Assembly: GCA_030691265.1 (NCBI GenBank)
Contig: JAUYET010000102.1
Location: 1 to 56,869, forward strand
From: Pseudomonadota bacterium
GTDB taxonomy: Bacteria; Pseudomonadota; Gammaproteobacteria; Burkholderiales; Thiobacillaceae
DNA length: 56,869 nucleotides
Direction of reading: 5' to 3'
How positions within the stretch are numbered: position 1 is the first letter of the stretch; each line of letters opens with the position of its first letter. The translations under genes and the position numbers were made by a program. The notes below the pieces were generated by a model that had not been told where the DNA came from, made no database searches, and saw nothing but the letters and a program-made list of their open reading frames with translations. Of this stretch, positions 27,846 to 35,085 are shown piece after piece.

Positions 27846-29492
27846 ATGGCAAACATCGTCCCCGACGGCTGGCGCGAATATGCGGTAACCGGCGCAGCGC
27901 AGCGAGAGATCGAAACGCTCGCCATGCTGGCCGCGGCGCTGCCCGATGCCTACACGGTCTATCACGCGGTGCATTGGACGCGGCTGGAACACGGTTATTC
28001 GGTCTATGGCGAGATCGATTTCGTGGTGGTCAATCAGGCCGGTGCGATGTTGTTGATCGAGCAGAAAAGCGGCTTTCTCGAAGAGGGGCCGGACGGCCTG
28101 GTCAAGCGTTATGCCGAGAAGACCAAGAGCGTGCCGATGCAGATGGCGCGTAGCGTCGCCGCGATGCAGAACAAATTGCGCGCCCGCCCGGGTTGCCGCG
28201 ACGTGCATCTGGACTACCTGCTGTATTGCCCGGATTACCAGATCAAGCAGTTGCAGACCGCCGGCATTTCGCCGGAACGCATCGTCGATGCGCGCCGACG
28301 CGACCAGTTGGCGGCGATCGTCGGCCAGATTCTGCCGCCCGGCGATGCTGCGGCAGCCAATCCGGACAGCGTGCGCCAGGTGCATCGTTTCCTGCGCGAC
28401 ATCGTGCAACTGGAAACCGATGTCAGTGCCCTCATCGGCCGCGCGCGCGGGTTGGTCACCCGCATTGCCGGCGGCCTGGCGCACTGGGCGCGGCAACTCG
28501 AATTCACCCCTTTTCGGCTGCGCGTCAGCGGCACCGCCGGTTCCGGCAAGACACAGTTGGCGCTGGCCGAATATCGCGCCGCCGTCGAGCAGGGCAAGCG
28601 TCCGCTCTACGTTTGCTACAACCGCCCGCTGGCCGACCACTTCCAGCTCATCGCGCCGCCCGGCGGCCACGTCTGCACGCTGCACATGCTGTGCGACCAG
28701 CGTCTGCGCGCGGCCGGCGAGCTTCCCGATTTCAGCCAGCCCGACGCCTTCGAAACTCTGCTCGCCCGCGCCGCCGCCCTGCCGGTCGAGGCGGACTGGC
28801 TGTTCGACACGGTGATCGTCGATGAAGGCCAGGATTTCAGCGAGGCCTGGCGCGATCTGGCGCTACGTCATCTCAAACCCGAAGGGCGGGCGCTCTGGCT
28901 GGAAGACCCGCTGCAAAACCTCTATGCCCGCGCGCCGGTCGAACTGCCCGGCTGGGTGCGCATCCATGCGACCAGTAACTACCGCAGCCCGCGCTCGGTG
29001 GTGCGCATGTTGCAAAACCTGTTGCCGGAAGAATTCAGCATCGAAGCGCAAGGCGCGCTGCAATCGTCTGAGCTGGTCGTGCTGACTTACAAGGACGCTG
29101 CCGAACTGACGCAGCAGGTGAAAGAAGGCATCCGCCAATGTCTGGCCGAAGGCTTCAAGAAGGCGGACATCGCCGTGGTCAGCTACAGCGGGCGCGAGAA
29201 ATCGCTGTTGTTCCCCTATACCGAACTCGGTCCGCACCGCCTGAAAACCTACACCGGCCGCTACGACCTGCTCGGCCAGCCGATCTATTCGGACGGCGAC
29301 GTGCTGCTGGAATCGGTCTACCGCTTCAAGGGCCAGTCCGCCCCGGCCATCGTATTTGCCGAGATCGATTTCGACCAACTCGACGAACGTGCCGTGCGCA
29401 AACTGTTTGTCGGCGCGACGCGCGCGATGATGAAACTGGTGCTGGTCGTGTCGGAACGTTCTGCCGCGCAGTTGCTGGAACGGCTGGGGTGA
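27846..29492 (+). CDS. NERD nuclease-domain / UvrD-like helicase protein
   Basis: A 548-residue protein joining an N-terminal nuclease-like domain to a superfamily 1 helicase core. GEIDFVVVNQAGAMLLIEQKSG (about 55-76) has the D and ExK spacing of NERD/PD-(D/E)xK domains. The helicase part has Walker A GTAGSGKT at 229-236, motif II DEGQD at 326-330, YRSPRSVV and a C-terminal FKGQSAPAIVFAEID ... VGATRAM. GGCAGGAAC precedes the ATG. Proteins of this layout are found in defence islands, and here the gene follows a Fic gene and precedes toxin-antitoxin remnants. Role in defence is inference. Confidence 0.85.
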   Translation: MANIVPDGWREYAVTGAAQREIETLAMLAAALPDAYTVYHAVHWTRLEHGYSVYGEIDFVVVNQAGAMLLIEQKSGFLEEGPDGLVKRYAEKTKSVPMQMARSVAAMQNKLRARPGCRDVHLDYLLYCPDYQIKQLQTAGISPERIVDARRRDQLAAIVGQILPPGDAAAANPDSVRQVHRFLRDIVQLETDVSALIGRARGLVTRIAGGLAHWARQLEFTPFRLRVSGTAGSGKTQLALAEYRAAVEQGKRPLYVCYNRPLADHFQLIAPPGGHVCTLHMLCDQRLRAAGELPDFSQPDAFETLLARAAALPVEADWLFDTVIVDEGQDFSEAWRDLALRHLKPEGRALWLEDPLQNLYARAPVELPGWVRIHATSNYRSPRSVVRMLQNLLPEEFSIEAQGALQSSELVVLTYKDAAELTQQVKEGIRQCLAEGFKKADIAVVSYSGREKSLLFPYTELGPHRLKTYTGRYDLLGQPIYSDGDVLLESVYRFKGQSAPAIVFAEIDFDQLDERAVRKLFVGATRAMMKLVLVVSERSAAQLLERLG

Positions 29493-29558
29493 AATCCGTT
29501 GTGATGCGACTTAATCAAGACTAAATACGGTCTCATCGAAATTGTGAAGGATTCCAGC

Positions 29559-29831
29559 ATGGACTACGCCACCCAGATCAAACCGATTTCCTATCTGAAA
29601 AGCCACACTGCCGAGATCGTTAAAACCCTCACCGAATGCCGCGAACCGATGTTGGTCACGCAAAACGGGGAGGCGAAACTGGTCGTGATGGATATCCAGT
29701 CCTGTCAAGAAAACGAGGAAACCCTGGCGCTGCTGAAAATGCTGGCGATGGGTAACAAACAGATCGAGGCGGGGGAATTCCAACCAGCCGATGAGGTGTT
29801 TGCTGAACTCGATAAAGCTGACGGGATATGA
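29559..29831 (+). CDS. Phd/YefM family antitoxin
   Basis: A 90-residue antitoxin of the Phd/YefM family: PISYLKSHTAEIVKTLTECREPMLVTQNGEAKLVVMD at the N-terminus is the DNA-binding and dimerisation fold, followed by an acidic toxin-binding tail. The ATG at 29559 has GAAGG 8 nt upstream. Its stop overlaps the start of the toxin gene (ATGA). The toxin is truncated, so the antitoxin is probably an orphan. Confidence 0.88.
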   Translation: MDYATQIKPISYLKSHTAEIVKTLTECREPMLVTQNGEAKLVVMDIQSCQENEETLALLKMLAMGNKQIEAGEFQPADEVFAELDKADGI

Positions 29832-29956
29832 AGCTTGAAGTCGTTATTCTGAAATCTGCCAAGGCGGATTTGCACGACTTGAGGGGATATATAACCAAGA
29901 TAACCAAGCAATTCGGCCGCGATGCCTGGCTGGAGAGTTATGGAAGCGCTGATTAA
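29828..29956 (+). pseudogene. truncated ParE/RelE-type toxin
   Basis: Starts at the ATG overlapping the antitoxin stop and reads MKLEVVILKSAKADLHDLRGYI, the usual start of ParE toxins (about 95 residues), but ends after 42 codons. The frame runs into a 110-bp inverted-repeat element beginning at 29942, and nothing like the ParE second half follows it before the WYL gene. The conserved C-terminal catalytic or gyrase-binding residues are lost. Confidence 0.8.
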
Positions 29957-30051
29957 TTCGTCATCCCCGCGAAGGCGGGGATCCAGGTTGTTGATTTTGC
30001 TGGACTCCCGCCTACGCGGGAGTGACGAAAAACGAATAAATCAGCGTCTCC
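29942..30051. mobile_element. 110-bp inverted-repeat element disrupting the toxin gene
   Basis: Left end GGAAGCGCTGATTAATTCGT and right end whose complement is GGAGACGCTGATTTATTCGT: 20-bp terminal repeats with three mismatches. The interior has two further hairpin arms, CCCCGCGAAGGCGGGG and CTCCCGCCTACGCGGGAG. No coding capacity. GGAAGCGCTGA recurs at 30056-30066 just outside. It is unrelated in sequence to the 141-bp element. Confidence 0.75.
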
Positions 30052-30100
30052 CTAAGGAAGCGCTGAAGCGCCAACGACTCCGCTGCACTTTTCCTGCGCT

Positions 30101-31090
30101 TCATGGCTGCATCCTCGCCAGCCCCGCGCGCAATTTCTCCCTCACCTTCGCGCGCAATTCCACCGGTTCCAGCACTTCCACTTCCGGCACGTGGCGCAGG
30201 ATGTCCATGACCAGTTCGCGCTCGTCGGCGTAGGGCATTTCCAGCACGTAGCGGCCATCCTTCAATAGTTTGCCGCGCTGCTTCGGATGCCATTGTTCCA
30301 GCGCCACCCAGCGCGCGCGCTCCGGGCTGAAGCGCAGTTTTGCCCAGGTCAGCTTGCGGCCGGAGAAGATGCCGTAGCCGGCGCCGAGCATCGCATCGAG
30401 GGATTTCTCGGCGACTTCGCGCGCCGGTTTGTCGAGGATTTCGGCATGCCGCACGCCATCCACCGCGAAGCTGCGCAGGCCGTTGCGCAGGTGGCACCAG
30501 GCATCCAGATACCAGTTCTCGCGATAGTGGACCAGGCGTTGCGGAGAAACTTCGCGCTCGCTGACCGCATCGTTCGATTTGGCGTAATAGCCGATCAGCA
30601 AGCGCTTGCGTCGCAGCAGGGCGGAACCGAGCGCGGCGAACTGGTCGAGCGGCACGCGGCGGGCGGCGAGCGGAATCAGCTTGATGCGCTTTCTGACTTC
30701 CTCAGCCGGGTGGCGGCCGCTGCCCAGCAAGCCGGTCAGGCGCGCCATCAGGGGCTGGATGTGCGGCCCGAGCAGTCCGCCGGCGTCGAGGTTGGCGAGC
30801 AGGTGCTGCATGGTCAGCAGGGCGTGAATTTCCTCGGCGGAAAACCACAGGCCGGGCAGCTCGTATTGCGGGCCGACCCCGGCGCCGGCATCGCCGTCCT
30901 TGCCGTAGCGATAACCGCGCGTGTCGCGGTCCCAGACGATGGGCGCGTTGAGGCGATTGCGCAGATATTCCAGATCGCGTTTCAGGGTCGCCCGCGAAAC
31001 CCCCAGCCGCGTCTGCAAGCGCTCGAAGGTCGCCACGCCGGGCGAGGACAACATCATGTCGATCAGGTGAAAACGCTCGGTTCGGTCCAT
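30101..31090 (-). CDS. WYL domain transcriptional regulator
   Basis: A 329-residue regulator: an N-terminal winged helix (MDRTERFHLIDMMLSS ... SRATLKRDLEYLRNRL), a central WYL domain with LLIGYYAKSN, SPQRLVHYRENWYLDAWCHLRNGLRSFAVD, and a C-terminal WCX extension (RGKLLKDGRYVLEMPYADERELVMDIL). WYL domains sense nucleic acid or nucleotide ligands and commonly control defence loci. GAGAG precedes the ATG at 31090. It faces the broken toxin pair convergently; its own targets are unknown. Confidence 0.9.
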   Translation of the reverse strand: MDRTERFHLIDMMLSSPGVATFERLQTRLGVSRATLKRDLEYLRNRLNAPIVWDRDTRGYRYGKDGDAGAGVGPQYELPGLWFSAEEIHALLTMQHLLANLDAGGLLGPHIQPLMARLTGLLGSGRHPAEEVRKRIKLIPLAARRVPLDQFAALGSALLRRKRLLIGYYAKSNDAVSEREVSPQRLVHYRENWYLDAWCHLRNGLRSFAVDGVRHAEILDKPAREVAEKSLDAMLGAGYGIFSGRKLTWAKLRFSPERARWVALEQWHPKQRGKLLKDGRYVLEMPYADERELVMDILRHVPEVEVLEPVELRAKVREKLRAGLARMQP

Positions 31091-31203
31091 GTTTTTCTCT
31101 CGGCAATGCGCTGCGCCCATTCTAGCCGTGGGTTCGGGCGGTGGCGCGTCTGGTGAGCCAGTGCGCCTCTAAGCTGACTTCATCGCAACCGATGGAGAAA
31201 GAC

Positions 31204-31371
31204 ATGAATTTCAGCCTGGGCATCACCCTTTACCTCTCGCTGGGCCTGGCTTTGACGCTGCTGCGGCGCAGCCAAGGCATGTCGCGGGAGGATGCGTTGT
31301 TCTGCGGGCTGTTCTGGCCGCTGGAACTGTTGCGTCGCGCGATCGAGTTGCTGGTCGGCCGCTTGGTGTAG
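31204..31371 (+). CDS. small membrane protein
   Basis: A 55-residue protein with one N-terminal hydrophobic helix (ITLYLSLGLALTLL) and a second amphipathic segment (LFCGLFWPLELLRRAIELLVG). GGAG lies 6 nt before the ATG. I do not recognise a named family. The UAG stop overlaps the GTAG head of a palindromic repeat, so the native C-terminus may have been altered by that insertion. Confidence 0.6.
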   Translation: MNFSLGITLYLSLGLALTLLRRSQGMSREDALFCGLFWPLELLRRAIELLVGRLV

Positions 31372-31458
31372 GTGCGAATTTATTCGCACAGCGTCCGGCG
31401 CCAGTCGGACGAAGGGTGCATTTCGTGTTGAAGACGGTGCGAATAAATTCGCACCTAC
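31368..31458. repeat. GTAGGTGCGAAT palindrome pair (core of the 141-bp element only)
   Basis: GTAGGTGCGAATTTATTCGCAC and the complementary GTGCGAATAAATTCGCACCTAC flank an unrelated 46-nt centre, without the terminal CCTGAAAACC repeats. This shows that the palindrome exists independently of the larger element. Confidence 0.85.
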
Positions 31459-31466
31459 AAGTTGTT

Positions 31467-32516
31467 TCAGGCCGATGCGGCCTGAGTGAAATCCGCCAGC
31501 AGTTTGGCGACGAAGGCTGCCTCCAGATCCGACGTGATGAACACGAAGCGGCTGCGCCGGTCATCATCCGGCCAGGCCGGCAGTTCGGTGGGCGGATACA
31601 GCATGTGCTGGACGGCGTGCAGCACGACCGGATTGGCCTTGCCTTTGACGTTGACCAGCGCCTTCATGCGCAACAGATTTTGCGAGCGGAACGCCTGCAA
31701 CATTTCCAGTGCGGACAGCACGCCCTGCCAGTCCAGCGCTTCGTCGAAGCTCAGGCTGAAGGCGCGGATGCGCGCGTCGTGCATCGCCGCCTGTTCCACT
31801 TTCACTTTGCCGCCGAGCAGCGAACGGCCGGCCGGTCTGTAGCGTTGATGCGCCAGCCACTTCAGCACATCCGGATGCTTGTCCTGCGGGTTGAACAGGC
31901 CCAGATGGGTGACCAGCGCGGGGTCGATGACGCCGCCCAAAACCGGGTGTACGGGCGCGGCCGGGTTGAGTTCCGCCAGGCGCGATTTCAGCGTGTCGAT
32001 TTGCGCCGGCGTGGCCAGATCGGTCTTGCTCAGCAGCAAGACGTCCGCCATCGCCACCTGCCGCGCCGCTTCGGGATGCGCCTCCAGTTGCTGCGCGGCG
32101 AACACTGCATCCACCGTGGTGACCACGCCATCGAGCTGGTGGCGCGCCGCCAGCCAGCGCTCGCTGAGCAGGGTGTCGAGGATGGGCGCCGGGTCGGCGA
32201 TGCCGGTGGTCTCGATGATGATGCGTTCGTAGGGCGGCAACTTGCCGCTGCTGCGCGCCATGAACAGATTCTTCAACGTCGGCGCCAGCGTGCCCTGAAT
32301 CTGGCAGCAGACGCAGCCGCCGGACAGCAATGCCAGCGGGCCGCGGCTCTCTTCCAGCAATTGATGGTCGAGGCCGATCTCGCCGAATTCGTTCATCACC
32401 ACGGCGGTCAACGGCAAATGCCGCAGCAGGTGGTTGAGGACGGTAGTTTTGCCGCTGCCGAGAAAGCCGGTGAGCAGGGTGACGGGGAGGCGTTCGGACG
32501 TGTTCATGGTCTGCAT
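31467..32516 (-). CDS. CobW/P47K family GTP-binding metallochaperone
   Basis: A G3E-family GTPase of about 349 residues. Walker A GFLGSGKTT, the metal-binding GCVCCQ (CxCC), SKTDLAT (guanine-specificity NKxD variant) and a C-terminal CobW_C domain (FVFITSDLEAAFVAKLL) are visible. Such proteins deliver Zn, Co or Fe to client enzymes. Two ATG codons, at 32516 and 32507, are possible; the first lies 2 nt after the upstream stop, suggesting coupling to the TPR membrane protein gene. Confidence 0.9.
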   Translation of the reverse strand: MQTMNTSERLPVTLLTGFLGSGKTTVLNHLLRHLPLTAVVMNEFGEIGLDHQLLEESRGPLALLSGGCVCCQIQGTLAPTLKNLFMARSSGKLPPYERIIIETTGIADPAPILDTLLSERWLAARHQLDGVVTTVDAVFAAQQLEAHPEAARQVAMADVLLLSKTDLATPAQIDTLKSRLAELNPAAPVHPVLGGVIDPALVTHLGLFNPQDKHPDVLKWLAHQRYRPAGRSLLGGKVKVEQAAMHDARIRAFSLSFDEALDWQGVLSALEMLQAFRSQNLLRMKALVNVKGKANPVVLHAVQHMLYPPTELPAWPDDDRRSRFVFITSDLEAAFVAKLLADFTQAASA

Positions 32517-32518
32517 TC

Positions 32519-33901
32519 TCAGGGGGTATCCGTTTTCTCGCATTGTGCGGCGGCCTTCCGGCAGAGCGCGCGGCGATTGAGGCGGGAAGTGAAATCGGCG
32601 GGATCCAGGCGGATGGCCTGGTTGTAGGCGGCCACTGCCGCGGCGGGCCGGTCAGAGCGGGCGAGGGCGTAGCCGAGGTTGTTGTAGGCGCGACTGTTGC
32701 CCGGATTTTTCGCGGTGATATCCGTCCAGAAGGTGATTTCGTCGCGATAGACCGTATTGCGCGCCAGCGTGGTCAGCGCCAGGCCCAGCACCAGCACGCT
32801 CGCAACGCCGGCCAGCAGGCGCGGCCGGGTTTGCAGGCTGCGCGTGAGCCAGAGCGCGGCGAGCAGGCAGAGACCGGCGCTGGCGAGGTAGAGATGGCGT
32901 TCGTTGGCGACGTCGAGTCGCGGCAACAGCGAATTGGTCGGCGCCAGATGCAGGAAGAACCAGAGCATGCCGAAGCCGATCCAGCGCGCGCCACCTGCTT
33001 TTCGCCATGCGAAGAGCGCGCCGATGAACAGCCCGATCGACAGCGTCGTGCTGGCGAGCCAGAAGCCATTCCAATGGCTAAACACGGGCAGTAGCGGATC
33101 GGCATCGAGCGCAAGCGGCCACAGCCATTGCCGCAGCAGGTAAAGCACGGCAGCCGATTGGGTGATCAGGTTGTCGAGCGGCGGGCGGGTTGCCAGGCTG
33201 ACCGCCGCCAGATGCCGGAAGTAGGGCAACAGCAACAATGCGCTGGCGGCCAGCGCGGCGAGCAGCCAGTGTCCGCCGCCACGCAGGAGGGCGGCGCGGA
33301 ACGGTTGATCTGGCGTGCGCAGGCGTTCCACCAGCAGCAGCGCCAACGGCAGCGTCAACGCCGTTTCGCGCACCGCCAGCGCGGCGGCGAAGGCGGCGAG
33401 CGACCAGCCGCGACGCTGATCCAGGTAGGCGAGCAGGCTGCCAAGATAGAAGAACGCCATCAACGCCATCGAACGCCCGGAAATCATCGTCACCGCCTCG
33501 CTGTGCACCGGATGCACGGCGAAGATCAGCGCAGCCAGCAGCGCCACCCGGCCCGAGTTTTCGCGGCCGGTGAGCAGACGGCGGGCGATGCCAAGCAGCA
33601 GCAGAGCATTGCCGACATGCAACGCCAGGTTCGCCGCATGGAAGCCGAACAGGCCAGCGTCGCCATGCGCCAGTTCCCGATTCAGCGCATAGGAAAATTT
33701 CAGCAGCGGCCGGATGCCCGGCATGCTCTGCCACCAGGCCGCAAGCGAGGCGACGGCGGGGTTGTCGACGATGACCTTGTAGTCGTCGAACTGGAAACTG
33801 CCGGCGAAGGCGTTCCAGTAGGCCAGCAGCGCCAGCCCGGCGATCAACGCCGGAGGGTGGGCCAGTGTCGTAGGTTGGGCAAAGCGCAGCGTGCCCAACA
33901 T
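32519..33901 (-). CDS. polytopic TPR membrane protein (TMTC/GT-C glycosyltransferase-like)
   Basis: A multi-spanning protein with FQFDDYKVIVDNPAV after the first helix (the acidic loop typical of GT-C type glycosyltransferases and TMTC proteins), HPVHSEAV, about ten further hydrophobic segments and a single C-terminal TPR (AYNNLGYALARSDRPAAAVAAYNQAIRLDPADF). Sugar substrate unknown. The start is uncertain: a GTAG palindrome pair (33870-33942) lies at the 5' end and is open in this frame, so translation may begin at the ATG inside it (33901, given here), or at a GTG at 34000 with the repeat translated. Confidence 0.7.
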   Translation of the reverse strand: MLGTLRFAQPTTLAHPPALIAGLALLAYWNAFAGSFQFDDYKVIVDNPAVASLAAWWQSMPGIRPLLKFSYALNRELAHGDAGLFGFHAANLALHVGNALLLLGIARRLLTGRENSGRVALLAALIFAVHPVHSEAVTMISGRSMALMAFFYLGSLLAYLDQRRGWSLAAFAAALAVRETALTLPLALLLVERLRTPDQPFRAALLRGGGHWLLAALAASALLLLPYFRHLAAVSLATRPPLDNLITQSAAVLYLLRQWLWPLALDADPLLPVFSHWNGFWLASTTLSIGLFIGALFAWRKAGGARWIGFGMLWFFLHLAPTNSLLPRLDVANERHLYLASAGLCLLAALWLTRSLQTRPRLLAGVASVLVLGLALTTLARNTVYRDEITFWTDITAKNPGNSRAYNNLGYALARSDRPAAAVAAYNQAIRLDPADFTSRLNRRALCRKAAAQCEKTDTP

Positions 33902-33942
33902 TGCGACGGGTTGTTGGGCACGCTGCGCTTTGCCCAACCTAC
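33870..33942. repeat. GTAG palindrome pair, family A (5' end of TPR gene)
   Basis: GTAGGTTGGGCAAAGCGC and its complement CTTTGCCCAACCTAC, separated by a short spacer, overlapping the 5' part of the open frame of the TPR membrane protein. Confidence 0.88.
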
Positions 33943-34017
33943 GCTTCAATCCCCACATCAACCGAGGCAGCTTGCTGATCAGGATGAAAAATGTCCGCAC
34001 CAGCGCCGCGAGGCGGA

Positions 34018-35007
34018 TCAGAAGCCGAACATGCCTCTGAGTTTCTTGATGCCTTCTTGCATATCTTTGGGTATCAGCCCGCTGTCAGGCGCGGCGTCTG
34101 GTTTCGCGCTGCCGCTAGTGTTGGAGGCATAGTCGGTGCCTGCGGCGCCGGCGCAGAAACTGGCAAAGCGGGGGTCGATGTCGCTGGAAGTGCGGCGGCC
34201 TTCGCAATGCTGTTTGATCAGCGCCGCGTTTTCGCTCGGGCAGTGGCGGGCGACATAGTCAAGCTGGAGTGTGTTCGTCGCTTTCTCGCACAACTTGGGC
34301 CGCTCGGCCGGGCAGAGCCGGGAGACGAAGCTGAAATCGCTCGTGGAGACCGCGCTGGCGCAAAGCTTGGACAGCAGTTTGGTGTTATCCAGTTTGCACA
34401 CCTTGGTGAGCGTGGACGCGCCCAGTGTCGGGTCGTTGACCATCTCGTCCGGCAGATGGCGAGTGGCTTTCAGATAGCCCTCATGGGTGGCGAGGCGCTG
34501 GCAGAAAAGCGGTTTTTCCTTCGGGCACATCGTCTCCATCTGCTGCCCCAGCATCTCGTCCAGCGCTTGCCGGCAGATGGACTTCGTCACGTCTTCCGAT
34601 TGCTTCACCATGGCTTTGATTTCACCGCTGCGATCCTGGTAATCGCACTCGCCGAGACGCTTGCCGGAAATCTTCATGCTCATGCCATCGCCCGATTTGT
34701 CGGTCATTTTCATGCTGCCGGCATAGCTGGTCGGGGTGCTGGTGATATCCCCGAGCATGAGGCCGTCCTTGCATTGCGCCTTCCACTGGAAGCGGTTGCC
34801 GGTCATTTTTTTCTCCAGAATCCGGCAATCGCCGTCGTCTTTGGTGACCGGCGGTTCCTTGCTGCCTTTCGGGGTACAGACTTTCTGTTTGGGCATCGCA
34901 AACGGCATGCCTTCCATCTCCATGCCGAATTCCCATAAAAAGCCGGGCGCGGCGCAGGCGGCGCTTGAGATCAGGCAGGAAGTAATGAGGGCGATGAGCG
35001 TGCGCAT
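34018..35007 (-). CDS. exported Cys-rich protein with DUF3617-like domain
   Basis: A 329-residue exported protein. Signal peptide ending near ACA, then a DUF3617-like region (LWEFGMEMEGMPFAMPKQKVCTPKGSKEP ... CRILEKKMTGNRFQWKAQC ... MSMKISGKRLGECDYQ). Residues 140-290 contain regularly spaced Cys (CRQAL, MCPKEKPLFCQ, KVCKLD, LCPAERPKLCEKA, HCPSENAALIKQHC), suggesting disulfide-linked helical hairpins. Function unknown. It follows the caspase-like gene by 78 bp on the same strand and may be part of that envelope cluster. Confidence 0.75.
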   Translation of the reverse strand: MRTLIALITSCLISSAACAAPGFLWEFGMEMEGMPFAMPKQKVCTPKGSKEPPVTKDDGDCRILEKKMTGNRFQWKAQCKDGLMLGDITSTPTSYAGSMKMTDKSGDGMSMKISGKRLGECDYQDRSGEIKAMVKQSEDVTKSICRQALDEMLGQQMETMCPKEKPLFCQRLATHEGYLKATRHLPDEMVNDPTLGASTLTKVCKLDNTKLLSKLCASAVSTSDFSFVSRLCPAERPKLCEKATNTLQLDYVARHCPSENAALIKQHCEGRRTSSDIDPRFASFCAGAAGTDYASNTSGSAKPDAAPDSGLIPKDMQEGIKKLRGMFGF

Positions 35008-35085
35008 GGAAAACTCCTGGGGTGAATGTCGGTATGGGGCAGCGGCGGAAGCATAGTGCGTTGCGGTCGTGATGGGATAGCCGCC

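Noticed and set aside
30101..31090. WYL regulator as controller of a BREX or CBASS system
   Set aside because: No BREX, CBASS or other complete named defence genes are present next to it; only isolated conflict-type genes.
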